The notes: generated from the letters alone by a model not told the origin. Shown: positions 8,695 to 17,790, counted from the first letter of the stretch. The stretch: 64,000 bases of DNA from Mucilaginibacter limnophilus (GCF_004005815.1 NZ_SACK01000002.1:186001-250000), one strand, 5' to 3'. Numbers and translations are program-made.

Positions 8695-10593
8695 ATGAAA
8701 CGTGTTTACAGGTTAATAGTGTTGTTTATACTGCTTGGCAGTATGGCATCATGCACAAAAGCAAAAAACGATCCGGTACTTCCGCCGGACGAGGAACAGG
8801 AAACAACTGATACGACAAATTTAAAAGAAGGTGTCACCTTTATTAATAATGGCACATCGGCCCTGTTGCGCTTATATGCTCCGGGTAAAATAAGGGTATC
8901 GGTAATAGGTGAATTCAATGGATGGAATGCCGATGCTACACCAATGCAAAAAATGGCTGATGGCGCTTCTTGGTGGGCTCGCATTGATAATCTTGACCCC
9001 AATACCGAATATGCCTATCAGTTTTTAATTAATAATAGCTTAAGAGTAGCCGACCCATATACCGAGAAAATACTCGACCCCGATAATGATAAATATATAT
9101 CGGCTTCGGTATATCCAAACCTTAAGGCTTATCCTACGGGTAGTACCACCGGTATTGTAAGCGTTATGCAGGCCAATCAGCCATCGTATAGCTGGAAAGT
9201 AAATAACTTCACAAGGCCAGCTAAAAAAGATCTGGTGATATATGAGTTGTTGATACGTGATTTTGTAGCTGAGCATACCTATGATGCCGTGTTAGAGAAA
9301 CTCGACTATTTAAAAAGCCTGGGAGTAAATGCTATTGAACTTATGCCCGTTGCCGAGTTTGAAGGAAATGAATCATGGGGATATAACGACTCTTTCTTTT
9401 TTGCGCCTGATAAATATTACGGCACAAAAAACGATTTGAAGGAATTTGTTGATGCATGCCATCAGCAGGGTATAGCGGTTATACAGGATATTGTACTCAA
9501 CCATGCTTTCGGCTCATCGCCAATGGTGCGGATGTATTTTGATAACGCTACACAAAAGCCTACTTCAAACAGCCCATGGTTTAATGTTAACCCAACCCAC
9601 CCTTTCAATGTTGGATACGATTTCAACCACGAAAGCCCGGCTACGCGCCGTTTTGCCAAAGATGTAATGCGCCATTGGCTGAAAGAATATCATATTGATG
9701 GTTATCGTTTCGATCTTTCAAAAGGTTTTACCCAGGTAAATAACCCGGATAATGTCGACGCATGGTCAGCTTATGATGCCAGCCGTATTGCCATATGGAA
9801 AGACTATAATGCTTTTATTAAGTCTGTCGACCCTAACGCGTATGTAATACTGGAGCACCTTGCCGCAGCTAACGAAGAGAAGGAATTGGCGGCTGATGGT
9901 ATGCTGTTGTGGAATAACCTGGCCTATAACTTTCAGGAAGCTAACATGGGTTGGGTTGGTACTTCAGATTTGCAATGGATGCTATACAACAACCACACAT
10001 TTGCGCAGCCTGATAACCTGGTAACCTATGCAGAAAGCCATGATGAAGAGCGCACCATGTTTAAAACCATTACTTATGGTAATCAGGGTACTGGTAGTTA
10101 CAATGTACGCCCGTTACCAAACGCTTTAAAGCGTGAGGAAATGAGCGCTGCGTTTTTGTTTGCTAACCCGGGACCAAAAATGTTCTGGCAGTTTGCCGAA
10201 CTAGGCTATGATATAAGTATCGAGCAAAATGGCCGTACCGGTAACAAACCAATTTTGTGGAACTACAACGATGTGCCTGAACGTAAAGCCTTATATAATA
10301 CTTATAAAAAGTACATTAACATGAAGCTTAAAAATCCTGTTTTTGGCACCGGCGATGTTACCGGCAACCTGGCAGGTGCTTTCAAAACGTTAACGCTTAA
10401 ATCGGCCAATGTTGATGTTGTTGTGGTAGGCAACTATGATGTAACGGCACAAACCGCAACCGTTACGTTCACTAAAACAGGTACCTGGTATGATTATGTT
10501 ACCAATACCACAATGAATGTAACCAATACATCAACAAGTGCTACACTCCAACCTGGCGAGTACCATATATACAGTTCGACGCAGTTACAATAA
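8695..10593 (+). CDS. Surface GH13 alpha-amylase lipoprotein with N-terminal CBM48
   Basis: This enzyme should cut starch outside the cell, the role SusG plays in Bacteroides. I chose the ATG at 8695, which gives a clean lipoprotein signal (LLGSMASC, C20; 632 residues); an in-frame ATG at 8671 would add eight residues. An acidic linker rich in E and D follows the cysteine, a pattern seen in surface-exposed lipoproteins. A CBM48/E-set domain (about 45-125; VSVIGEFNGWNADATPM) precedes the GH13 barrel with DIVLNH, GYRFD (nucleophile D340), ILEH (E387) and AESHDEER (D450). The sequence is closer to the branching-enzyme/glycogen-debranching side of GH13 than to SusG, so it may act on branched glucans. 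The last gene of the locus; a terminator follows. Confidence 0.88.
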   Translation: MKRVYRLIVLFILLGSMASCTKAKNDPVLPPDEEQETTDTTNLKEGVTFINNGTSALLRLYAPGKIRVSVIGEFNGWNADATPMQKMADGASWWARIDNLDPNTEYAYQFLINNSLRVADPYTEKILDPDNDKYISASVYPNLKAYPTGSTTGIVSVMQANQPSYSWKVNNFTRPAKKDLVIYELLIRDFVAEHTYDAVLEKLDYLKSLGVNAIELMPVAEFEGNESWGYNDSFFFAPDKYYGTKNDLKEFVDACHQQGIAVIQDIVLNHAFGSSPMVRMYFDNATQKPTSNSPWFNVNPTHPFNVGYDFNHESPATRRFAKDVMRHWLKEYHIDGYRFDLSKGFTQVNNPDNVDAWSAYDASRIAIWKDYNAFIKSVDPNAYVILEHLAAANEEKELAADGMLLWNNLAYNFQEANMGWVGTSDLQWMLYNNHTFAQPDNLVTYAESHDEERTMFKTITYGNQGTGSYNVRPLPNALKREEMSAAFLFANPGPKMFWQFAELGYDISIEQNGRTGNKPILWNYNDVPERKALYNTYKKYINMKLKNPVFGTGDVTGNLAGAFKTLTLKSANVDVVVVGNYDVTAQTATVTFTKTGTWYDYVTNTTMNVTNTSTSATLQPGEYHIYSSTQLQ

Positions 10594-10628
10594 ATCGGTA
10601 TTAAACGCCTTCCTGGTTATATTTAATT

Positions 10629-10671
10629 AAGGGCCCCTTTTCTGATGAATTTCGGATGGGGGCTTTTTATT
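10629..10671. terminator. Terminator after the starch locus
   Basis: An AAGGGCCCC arm (10629-10637) can pair with GGGGGCTTT (10658-10666), with one mismatch and one wobble, followed by TTTATTTAAT. It separates the starch locus from the convergent DUF892 gene and could serve both strands. Confidence 0.6.
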
Positions 10672-10679
10672 TAATATAA

Positions 10680-11210
10680 TTAATGCAGATATTCTTTGGT
10701 GATCAACTTATACAGGCGCTGGCTGTCTTTCGCCATATCTAAGTTTTGCTTCAGCATCATATCCAACTCCTTATTGGGCAAAGCAGCTGCAATATCATGC
10801 ATTACTTCAAAGCAGGTTATCTCAATATTTTCAAGGGTGCGTAGGTGAATAAGCATGGTAAGGTCATTTTCAAGGTCACTCAAATGCAAATCTCTATTGG
10901 TGATAAACGCCTCCAGGGTTATAGATTTTATGCCCAGGCATTTATGAGGCGAGTAAGTTTCGTGCAGTAACTGATACATTGCTTCCATTCGCAGAAGCTG
11001 TATTTTGATATCATCGATATTTTCTATTATAGCATTTTTAAGATCATTAAAAGACGCGCGTTCAATTAATGTAGGTAGATATTTGAGCAGATGTTGCTTG
11101 ACACAAAAAATACTGTTTAATTGAACCATAAATATTTTCCTCAGCGAAATTTCATCAAGTGAAAAATGTCCTCTGAATATTCGCATGTCGGGTTTTTGAT
11201 GAGGGGCCAT
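10680..11210 (-). CDS. DUF892 (YciE/YciF-like) ferritin-fold protein
   Basis: A 176-residue, almost entirely helical soluble protein. The run FMVQLNSIFCVKQHLLKYLP (about 27-46), then a stretch ending in ALPNKELDMMLKQNLDMAKDSQRL, fits the four-helix pattern of DUF892 proteins, known in other bacteria as stress-induced ferritin-like proteins. The usual metal-binding glutamates are only partly preserved here: many positions that are E in typical members are N, D or Q, so metal binding is doubtful. An ATG 24 bases inside (MRIFRG) is an alternative start. It stands alone, convergent with the starch locus. Family call is moderate; function unknown. Confidence 0.65.
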   Translation of the reverse strand: MAPHQKPDMRIFRGHFSLDEISLRKIFMVQLNSIFCVKQHLLKYLPTLIERASFNDLKNAIIENIDDIKIQLLRMEAMYQLLHETYSPHKCLGIKSITLEAFITNRDLHLSDLENDLTMLIHLRTLENIEITCFEVMHDIAAALPNKELDMMLKQNLDMAKDSQRLYKLITKEYLH

Positions 11211-11397
11211 AGCATGAAATTTACAAGTGAGTGTGTTAGCATAAAAAGAAAGATGTAATAAAGCTACACACTTAAATGAAGTAAACCTATAGTTAATTTG
11301 TATTTCAATTTCATTTAGATTAAACAGTACGATGTGCTAAAATTTGATTTGCAGAATTTATTGCCTTTTTTTGTGTAGAATCAATCTAAATAATAAA

Positions 11398-12312
11398 ATG
11401 AAAAAGATATTAACCGCCTTGTTCATTACAATAATCACAATTACTGTTTCAGCACAGTCAAAGCTTGAGCAGGACAGGCAAGCGATAAAAGCCTTGCCGG
11501 GCTTTTATAAGGTTACTTTTAATTATGCCGAGACTTTTGCACCCGACACCGCATATAAATTTCACCCGCGCTATAACTCTTGGGGTTATGAGTGGGCGGT
11601 TATTGAAGAAGATTCGCCAAAAAAGATTGTGATACAACACCTGCTTGTGGTAGGCGACAGCATGATCATTAAGCACTGGCGCGAAGACTGGCTGTACGAA
11701 GAACCAACCATGCTTGCATTTGATAAAGGAAATACCTGGAATAAAGTTACCCTTAAGCCTGCCGATGTTAAAGGGCGCTGGGTACAACGCGTTTATCAGG
11801 TTGACGATAGCCCGCGTTACGAGAGTATTGGCACCTGGGTGCATGTAGATGGCCGCCATCAGTGGCAAAGCGAAACAGATTCACCGCTGCCGCGGCGTGA
11901 GTTCACTAAGCGCAGCGACTATAATGTATTGCGCCGCGGAAACCGCATATATTTAACACCCGAAGGCTGGATGTTTGAGCAGGATAATAAAAAGATCATC
12001 CGCTCGGAAAGTGGTGATAAATTACTTGCGCAGGAAAAAGGTTACGAAGAATTTACTAAAACCGACGAGGCAAAATTTGCTTACGCGAAAAAATGGTGGA
12101 GCGACCAAAAGCGTTACTGGGCCGATGTGCGCGAAGTATGGGACGGTGTTTTTGCCGGCACCAATAAGCTTACGCTGAACCAAAAGGTTGACGGAAAACT
12201 TTTGTTTGAAAAGCTATTTGAACTGGGCGATCAGTCGGTAAAAGAGAAATGGAATTCGGCAAAAAATAGAGAGGAAGCCGGTAAGGTAATTAAAGCGCAT
12301 TTAGCGTCCTAA
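11398..12312 (+). CDS. Secreted DUF6607 family protein
   Basis: The ATG at 11398 gives 304 residues with a signal peptide ending VSAQ (residue 20); frame-open codons upstream back to 11344 would only add a poor N-terminus. After the signal come the patterns RQAIKALPGFYKVTFNYAE, HLLVVGDSMIIKHWREDWLY and VKGRWVQRVYQVDDSPRYES that mark DUF6607, a periplasmic or exported family of Bacteroidota and Proteobacteria without a known function. Rich in tryptophan and tyrosine, mainly beta in its central part. It is a single gene with a repeat-type terminator directly after the stop. Confidence 0.8.
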   Translation: MKKILTALFITIITITVSAQSKLEQDRQAIKALPGFYKVTFNYAETFAPDTAYKFHPRYNSWGYEWAVIEEDSPKKIVIQHLLVVGDSMIIKHWREDWLYEEPTMLAFDKGNTWNKVTLKPADVKGRWVQRVYQVDDSPRYESIGTWVHVDGRHQWQSETDSPLPRREFTKRSDYNVLRRGNRIYLTPEGWMFEQDNKKIIRSESGDKLLAQEKGYEEFTKTDEAKFAYAKKWWSDQKRYWADVREVWDGVFAGTNKLTLNQKVDGKLLFEKLFELGDQSVKEKWNSAKNREEAGKVIKAHLAS

Positions 12313-12345
12313 GCCTCACCTAACCTCTCCATTGGAGAGGGCTTT
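12311..12345. terminator. CTCTCC hairpin, first copy of an intergenic repeat
   Basis: The sequence AAGCCTCACC leads into CCTCTCCA (12324-12331) and TGGAGAGG (12333-12340), then GCTTT. The same lead and hairpin recur at 17721-17767. It lies between two convergent genes and probably ends both transcripts; the T-run is weak on the plus strand. Confidence 0.5.
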
Positions 12346-12364
12346 ATCCATCATGCAGCAAAAA

Positions 12365-12670
12365 TTATTTCCCAAACAGTCCGCCTAAACCGCCAAACAT
12401 CTGGCTGGCCATGGCCGACATTTCCGATTGATTAACACTATCGGCCTGTTCAATAGCCTTGTTAACGGCAACAGCCATCAGCTCCTCAATTTCTTCCTTA
12501 TCGGCTTCTTTGTAGAACTCCTCGTCTATAATAATCGACTGGATAACCTTGTTGCCGTTTGCTGTAACGGTGATCTTACCTCCTTCGGCAGTACCGGTTA
12601 CGGTAATAGCGTCAAGGCGTTTTTTTACTTCGCCAGCCTTTTGCTGGGCTTCCAATATTTTATCAAACAT
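12365..12670 (-). CDS. ybaB: YbaB/EbfC family nucleoid-associated protein
   Basis: A 101-residue DNA-binding protein that in other bacteria binds DNA as a dimer and is often co-transcribed with dnaX and recR. The pattern is clear: an N-terminal helix (FDKILEAQQKAGEVKKRLDAI), the central strands with GKITVTANGNKVIQSIIIDEE and a C-terminal helix (EEIEELMAVAVNKAIEQADSV), then a tail rich in M, G and F ending GGLFGK. Length matches the family. Here it is not next to dnaX or recR; a serine hydrolase gene lies upstream on the same strand after a 99-bp gap that holds an inverted repeat. Confidence 0.93.
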   Translation of the reverse strand: MFDKILEAQQKAGEVKKRLDAITVTGTAEGGKITVTANGNKVIQSIIIDEEFYKEADKEEIEELMAVAVNKAIEQADSVNQSEMSAMASQMFGGLGGLFGK

Positions 12671-12684
12671 GGCGTCTAAGTTAT

Positions 12685-12725
12685 TGTCATCTCTCAGAAG
12701 ATTTCTCTCTTCGTTTGAAATGACA
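12685..12725. repeat. TGTCAT...ATGACA imperfect inverted repeat
   Basis: TGTCATCTC (12685-12693) and GAAATGACA (12717-12725) are inverted copies with one mismatch. The spacer contains AGAAGATTTCTCTCTTCG. The pattern (ATGACA ends, AGA/TCTTCG core) resembles short intergenic repeat elements that are widespread in Bacteroidota genomes. A possible half element lies at 17770-17796. It sits between the serine hydrolase and ybaB genes and would be transcribed with them. Confidence 0.5.
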
Positions 12726-12769
12726 TGTTCGTTTATCTTGAATCCTGCTTCTTAATTCTTGACTCTGTT

Positions 12770-13978
12770 CTAATCCTCCGCCGTATCGCCCGAACCTGTG
12801 TAGGCGTTTTTACGCACAATAGGCATGCCTGTTATTTTAAACAGACCGTCAAGTTGCAGCAGGCTTCCGTTTACTAAATTACCTAACAAAACAATGGTAA
12901 CATCGTTTTTAAGGTCACGCAAATAAATATGTCTGAAGCCGTGCCACCATCCGGTGTGGTAAACAACTTTCTGCCCCGGCGCGTCAAAAGTACGCCAGCC
13001 GTATCCATAGCTAAAGTGGCCGCGCAGCAGCGGATTATGAGCCGTATACGCAGAATCAAGTGTTTGCTGTTTTAAAAACATCCCGGCACGTAAGGCCCGG
13101 TCGAACAGGAAAAGGTCGCCCACAGTGCCATAAATGCCTTTATCGCCAACGGGGCCATCTAAAAAGTTTTGCGCAACCGAATATCGCCAGGTCCCCCTGT
13201 CGTGACCTACTACATCAACCGGTATCTTTTCGTAAACCGCTTTAGAGTATACCGCAGTATGGTGCATACCTGCCGGATTGAAGATATTTTCCTTCATAAA
13301 CTCCGCATAGGTTTTACCGGAAACTTTTTCAATTATAGCACCCAGCACCATGTAGTTGGAGTTGTTATAAAGGAAACGCTTATCAGGCTTGTTAAACGGA
13401 TTTGGCTTGTACTGGGCAATCAGGTCCATTGCCTCAGCATTGGTAAGGCCTTTTCGCTGGTCACGGTGTTCTTTACGATACAAATCGTCAATAAAATACA
13501 CATAGTTCATCATTCCCGAGCGGTGTGTAAGCAGCAGCTTAATGGTCACGCCTTCATATGGGAAGTTAGGGAAGAAATCCCGAACGTCCTGATCGAGCCT
13601 CAGCTTGCCACGTTCCATCAGCATCAATATGGCAGTGCCCGTCATGGTTTTTGATACCGATGCGAGCTCGAATTGAGAGTTGAGTTTCAAGCTATCGCGG
13701 GTAAGGTAATTAGCCCAGCCAAATGATTTTTCATAAATGATCTTGCCCTTTTTAGCTACCAGCACATTGCCGTTGAAAAAGCGTTTTTTATGCAGGTTCT
13801 GCATAAACTCATCAATCTTTTTATCCTCCCTTTTAGGATCGTACTTTAATAAAGCAACCGTATCAAAGGTCACTTTTTTGCCATCGGCATTAAGGCTTTT
13901 TGCTTTATTTGATGAACACGAGGCGAGTAAAATTACGCAGACAGAAGGTATTAAAATTTGCTTAAACACAGATCCCAT
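12770..13978 (-). CDS. Serine hydrolase lipoprotein of the beta-lactamase class C fold
   Basis: A 402-residue lipoprotein (lipobox LLASC, C21) of the penicillin-binding-protein/beta-lactamase C superfamily. The three active-site motifs are present: SVSK (S107, K110), YNN (Y204, N206) and HTG (341-343). In this superfamily such proteins are usually D-aminopeptidases, esterases or peptidoglycan-trimming enzymes rather than drug-resistance enzymes; HTG in place of KTG favours an esterase or peptidase. The C-terminal region VVYHTGWWHGFRHIYLRDLKN ends the catalytic domain and the tail (ITGMPIVRKNAYTGSGDTAED) is short. It would be anchored in the envelope facing the periplasm or outside. A single gene by spacing. 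Substrate unknown. Confidence 0.88.
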   Translation of the reverse strand: MGSVFKQILIPSVCVILLASCSSNKAKSLNADGKKVTFDTVALLKYDPKREDKKIDEFMQNLHKKRFFNGNVLVAKKGKIIYEKSFGWANYLTRDSLKLNSQFELASVSKTMTGTAILMLMERGKLRLDQDVRDFFPNFPYEGVTIKLLLTHRSGMMNYVYFIDDLYRKEHRDQRKGLTNAEAMDLIAQYKPNPFNKPDKRFLYNNSNYMVLGAIIEKVSGKTYAEFMKENIFNPAGMHHTAVYSKAVYEKIPVDVVGHDRGTWRYSVAQNFLDGPVGDKGIYGTVGDLFLFDRALRAGMFLKQQTLDSAYTAHNPLLRGHFSYGYGWRTFDAPGQKVVYHTGWWHGFRHIYLRDLKNDVTIVLLGNLVNGSLLQLDGLFKITGMPIVRKNAYTGSGDTAED

Positions 13979-14120
13979 AAACTATTTTCCAAAGGATAAA
14001 AACGAACGCGAAAATTAGAAATTATACAGCAGCTTAATAACAATTGTTTATAAATGTTATTAACATTCGCTTTACATATGTATGCACTAAGTTTCAGGTT
14101 TTTTTTGTTAAGTTTAACAC

Positions 14121-15158
14121 ATGAAAAAACCTTATCAAATTTTATTTACTACGTTTATATGCATTTTTACATGCGGGTTGGCTTTCGGCCAGGACGGCAA
14201 AACTGCGGCATTGCTGGTTGAAGAAGGTATTAAATTGCACGATGAAGGCAAGTATTCCGAGTCTATAGAAAAATATAAGGAAGCGTTAAAAGCAGATCCT
14301 GAAAATCAGAATGCGAAATATGAAATGGCTTATACTTATTTTTCATCAGGGAAAGTTAAGGAAGCCATACCAATACTTGAAAAAATTATAAAGTTTGGTA
14401 CAGGAGACCGTGGTGGGGCTTATGATCTGCTAGGTTCAGCCTACGATGACGAAGGGCAGCCGCAAAAAGCTATTGATACATATTTGGCAGGTGTGAAAAA
14501 CAGTCCGGATTACCAGCGCTTGTATTTTAACCTGGGTATAACATATAACAGGCTTAACAAGTATGCCGAGGCCGAAAAATGGGCTATTGAATCAATTAAA
14601 CGACAGCCGGAACATGCAAGCAGCCACAGATTGCTTGGTGAAGTAGTATTAAAACAAAACCGGCAGATACAAGCGATACTTGCTTACAGCAATTTCTTGC
14701 TGCTTGAGCCGCAAACCGAACGTGCGGGAGTTACTTTCAAAACTTTGCAGGACTTGCTGAAAAAAGGAGTTACAAAAACAGGCGATAAGTCGATAACGGT
14801 AACCATATCAGAAAATCAGCTAAAGCCGGGAAGTGGGACAGAGCAATTAATGCTTTCCACTTCGGCTGCAAGTATTGTTGGCAAAGGCTTGCCACCCGTT
14901 GAAGAGCTTACCGAATTGTTAACAACAATATATAATATATCAGGGGAACTGGCTGCGAAAAAATCAAACGATTTCTTTTCAAAATTTTATACGGAATATT
15001 TTTACAAGCTTGCCCAGTCAGGCAATATGCCTGCATTTGCACGCTTCATTAGTTTAAGCGCATATGGTGATGAAAACCGGCAATGGTTTAAAGATAATGA
15101 GGCGAAATTAAATGCCTTTAGCCAATGGGCGCAAATCACCAAAAGAAGCACAGAATAA
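14121..15158 (+). CDS. Exported TPR protein, first of a tandem pair
   Basis: 345 residues with a signal peptide ending AFGQ (residue 23) and about four tetratricopeptide repeats between residues 30 and 205 (for example HDEGKYSESIEKYKEALKADPENQNAKYEMAYTY, described in parts: GKYSESIEKYKEALKADP and YNRLNKYAEAEKWAIESIKR). The C-terminal third is not TPR and contains YFYKLAQSGNMPAFARFISL. The next gene encodes a close paralogue with the same order and an equivalent C-terminal motif. TPR proteins hold partners together, here probably in the periplasm. No enzymatic residues are seen; function unknown. The stop is 46 bp before the paralogue's start. Confidence 0.85.
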   Translation: MKKPYQILFTTFICIFTCGLAFGQDGKTAALLVEEGIKLHDEGKYSESIEKYKEALKADPENQNAKYEMAYTYFSSGKVKEAIPILEKIIKFGTGDRGGAYDLLGSAYDDEGQPQKAIDTYLAGVKNSPDYQRLYFNLGITYNRLNKYAEAEKWAIESIKRQPEHASSHRLLGEVVLKQNRQIQAILAYSNFLLLEPQTERAGVTFKTLQDLLKKGVTKTGDKSITVTISENQLKPGSGTEQLMLSTSAASIVGKGLPPVEELTELLTTIYNISGELAAKKSNDFFSKFYTEYFYKLAQSGNMPAFARFISLSAYGDENRQWFKDNEAKLNAFSQWAQITKRSTE

Positions 15159-15204
15159 TCGCCTGAATATTTGTACCTCACACTTAATTAGTTAAGTTTA
15201 CTAT

Positions 15205-16242
15205 GTGAGAAGCCTTTATCGCATTGGGTTGTATGCCATTGGCATGCTGTTGCTACCTTCGTGCATTTTTGCGCAAGGAAAAAGAGCATCAGAAAAACTG
15301 CTTACTGAAGCCAACCGTCTGCGCGAAAAGGGCAGCTTTGATTCAGCTGTAGTGAAATATAATGAAGCACTGGAGGCTGACCCTAAAAATAAAAAGGCTG
15401 AATTAGGTTTAGCCCTGTCGCTTGATGCAGCAGGCAACCGCAGCCAGGCGGCTGTAATTATGGAAAAGCTGCTAAAGCAAAAAGGCAACACCAAACAAAA
15501 GGCTGAATTGTTTGATCTGCTGGGTTGCATTTATGATGATATGGGCCAGCCTGCCAAAGCCATAGAGCTATATCGTGCTGGCATAAGCGCCGACCCGAAA
15601 TTTGTCCGGATTTACTATAACCTGGGTATCACTTGCCTGCGCGAAAAGCGTTTTACTGATGCCGAACAAGCCGCCGAAAGCGCTATTAAGCTGGATACTG
15701 AACACGCGCCAAGCCAATGGTTATATGCTATGGTAAATTACTACCAGGGTAGGCGTGTAAACGCCATTATAGCAATATGCAGCTACCTGCTTATGGAGCC
15801 TGAATCAGAAAAAGGCATAAAGGCCTACAAGGCTATGGAAAATCTGCTCAATGCCGGTTTCACAGAAAGGGGTACCAAATTAATCACCAGCGACAGTGTT
15901 ATTATCAACCCTCAAACTGAACCGGCTGGAAACGTGATCGCAAAGAAGATCTACTCTGTTTCTATGCGGAAGCTTAAACCGGTTGACGCTTTACAGGCTT
16001 ATCTTACTGTGCTATTTGAAACAGCCGCCGAGCAGACCGTGTATTCAAACGATAACAAGTTTTTCCGTCGGTTTTATATCGATTACTTCTATCAGCTGCG
16101 TTTATCAGAAAATATGCCCGCCTTTGCGCGTTACATCAGTATGGGCGCTTATAAAGACGAAAACCTGAAGTGGTTTGCCAAATACCCTAACCTGCTGCAG
16201 GAGCTTGATGCCTGGCTTAATGATACCCGCAGAAAATTCTGA
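15205..16242 (+). CDS. Exported TPR protein, second of a tandem pair
   Basis: 345 residues, the same length as its upstream paralogue, with a signal peptide (IGMLLLPSCIFAQ) and TPR motifs such as GSFDSAVVKYNEALEADPKN and YNLGITCLREKRFTDAEQAA. The start is GTG at 15205. It is supported by alignment with the first copy: GTTAAGTTTA lies exactly 4 nt before the start codon in both genes (14107-14116 and 15191-15200). The C-terminal motif YFYQLRLSENMPAFARYISM matches YFYKLAQSGNMPAFARFISL of copy one. SC in the signal (LLLPSC) could be read as a lipobox, but the AQ cleavage site shared with the paralogue is more likely. Product of a tandem duplication; function unknown. Confidence 0.83.
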   Translation: MRSLYRIGLYAIGMLLLPSCIFAQGKRASEKLLTEANRLREKGSFDSAVVKYNEALEADPKNKKAELGLALSLDAAGNRSQAAVIMEKLLKQKGNTKQKAELFDLLGCIYDDMGQPAKAIELYRAGISADPKFVRIYYNLGITCLREKRFTDAEQAAESAIKLDTEHAPSQWLYAMVNYYQGRRVNAIIAICSYLLMEPESEKGIKAYKAMENLLNAGFTERGTKLITSDSVIINPQTEPAGNVIAKKIYSVSMRKLKPVDALQAYLTVLFETAAEQTVYSNDNKFFRRFYIDYFYQLRLSENMPAFARYISMGAYKDENLKWFAKYPNLLQELDAWLNDTRRKF

Positions 16243-16248
16243 AATATA

Positions 16249-16280
16249 TTTCACCAAAGGTTGCAATAGGGTTAACTTTG
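16249..16280 (+). promoter_or_regulatory. Candidate promoter of fumC
   Basis: A perfect Bacteroidota -7 box TAACTTTG (16273-16280) lies 35 nt before the fumC start. TTTC at 16249-16252, 20 nt further upstream, is a near match to the -33 TTTG box. This would give fumC its own transcript. Confidence 0.55.
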
Positions 16281-16314
16281 CACCGCCTTTTAAGGGCGAA
16301 TAAAACATATCCTT

Positions 16315-17712
16315 ATGAGTTTCAGAATAGAGCACGACACCATGGGCGAGGTACAGGTACCTGCCGATAAATACTGGGGAGCGCAAACCGAACGCTCACG
16401 CAATAACTTTAAGATTGGTCCGGAGGCTTCGATGCCTAAAGAAATTATTGAGGCTTTTGCCTACCTGAAAAAGGCCGCGGCTTATACCAATACCGACCTT
16501 GGCGTACTGCCCGCCGAGAAACGTGACCTGATAGCACAGGTATGTGACGAAATACTGGAAAGCAAGCTTGACAGTGAGTTCCCGCTGGTGATTTGGCAAA
16601 CTGGTTCGGGCACGCAATCAAACATGAACGTGAACGAAGTAGTGGCTAACCGCTCGCACGTGCTGCAGGGTAACAAACTGGGCGAAGGCAAAACCTTCGT
16701 TCACCCGAATGACGATGTGAACAAGTCACAATCTTCAAACGATACTTACCCAACCGCAATGCATATCGCGGCGTATAAAATATTGATCGATGTAACCATC
16801 CCGGGTATTGAAAAACTGCGTGATACGCTTAAAGCAAAATCAGAGGCGTTTAAAAGCGTGGTAAAGATCGGGCGTACCCACTTGATGGATGCTACCCCGC
16901 TTACTTTGGGTCAGGAATTTTCAGGCTACGTATCACAGCTTGACCACGGCCTGAAAGCGCTTCGCAACACACTTGATCACCTGAGCGAACTTGCACTGGG
17001 CGGTACCGCTGTTGGCACCGGCATCAACACCCCAAAAGGTTATGATGTTAAGGTTGCTGAATACATCGCGCAGTTTACCAATCTGCCTTTCCGCACGGCC
17101 GAAAATAAATTTGAAGCGCTTGCCGCGCACGATGCTATCGTGGAAAGCCATGGGGCGCTTAAACAAATAGCCGTATCTTTAATGAAGATTGCCAACGACA
17201 TCCGTATGCTGGCATCGGGCCCGCGTTCTGGCATTGGCGAGATACATATTCCGGATAACGAGCCGGGTTCGTCAATAATGCCGGGTAAAGTTAACCCAAC
17301 TCAAAACGAAGCCGTAACTATGGTTGCCGCTCAGGTTATGGGTAACGATGTGGCCATTTCGATAGGTGGCTCAAACGGTCATTACGAACTGAATGTGTTC
17401 AAGCCGGTTATGGCCGCTAACTTCCTGCAATCAGCAAGGTTAATTGGCGATGCTTGCGTATCGTTTAACGACCATTGCGCTGTTGGTATCGAACCAAATT
17501 ACGATGGCATTAAAAAGCACCTTGAAAATTCATTAATGCTGGTAACCGCGCTTAACCCGCATATTGGTTATGAAAACGCGGCTAAAATTGCCAAAAAGGC
17601 ATTGAAAGAAAACAAATCGCTTCGCGAGGCGGCCATTGAACTGGAATTGCTTACCAGCGAACAGTTTGATCAGTGGGTACGCCCTAAAGATATGATAGGC
17701 AGTTTGAAATAG
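16315..17712 (+). CDS. fumC: Class II fumarate hydratase
   Basis: 465 residues of the iron-free fumarase that interconverts fumarate and malate in the tricarboxylic acid cycle, in the cytoplasm as a homotetramer. The family signature [13 protein letters not shown] begins at residue 318 with catalytic S319; the [14 protein letters not shown] block (substrate-binding, about residues 98-111) and [16 protein letters not shown] are also present. Length and sequence match family norms from end to end. It has a good promoter just upstream and a repeat-type terminator just downstream, so it is likely monocistronic. Confidence 0.97.
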   Translation: MSFRIEHDTMGEVQVPADKYWGAQTERSRNNFKIGPEASMPKEIIEAFAYLKKAAAYTNTDLGVLPAEKRDLIAQVCDEILESKLDSEFPLVIWQTGSGTQSNMNVNEVVANRSHVLQGNKLGEGKTFVHPNDDVNKSQSSNDTYPTAMHIAAYKILIDVTIPGIEKLRDTLKAKSEAFKSVVKIGRTHLMDATPLTLGQEFSGYVSQLDHGLKALRNTLDHLSELALGGTAVGTGINTPKGYDVKVAEYIAQFTNLPFRTAENKFEALAAHDAIVESHGALKQIAVSLMKIANDIRMLASGPRSGIGEIHIPDNEPGSSIMPGKVNPTQNEAVTMVAAQVMGNDVAISIGGSNGHYELNVFKPVMAANFLQSARLIGDACVSFNDHCAVGIEPNYDGIKKHLENSLMLVTALNPHIGYENAAKIAKKALKENKSLREAAIELELLTSEQFDQWVRPKDMIGSLK

Positions 17713-17720
17713 TATTTCGA

Positions 17721-17767
17721 AAGCCTCACCCTCAATCCCTCTCCATCTGGAGAGGGACTTTTTTATT
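17721..17767. terminator. CTCTCC hairpin terminator, second copy of an intergenic repeat
   Basis: AAGCCTCACC is followed by TCCCTCTCCA (17736-17745), a TC loop and TGGAGAGGGA (17748-17757), then CTTTTTTATTT. The stem of 10 bp and T-run make this a convincing terminator for fumC. It shares its lead and stem with the element at 12311-12345. Confidence 0.75.
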
Positions 17768-17790
17768 TAAGATGCTTCGCTACGCATAGC

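Noticed and set aside
12770..13978. Beta-lactamase resistance gene
   Set aside because: The motifs SVSK, YNN and HTG fit the wider serine hydrolase superfamily; HTG instead of KTG and the lipoprotein signal argue against a dedicated class C beta-lactamase.
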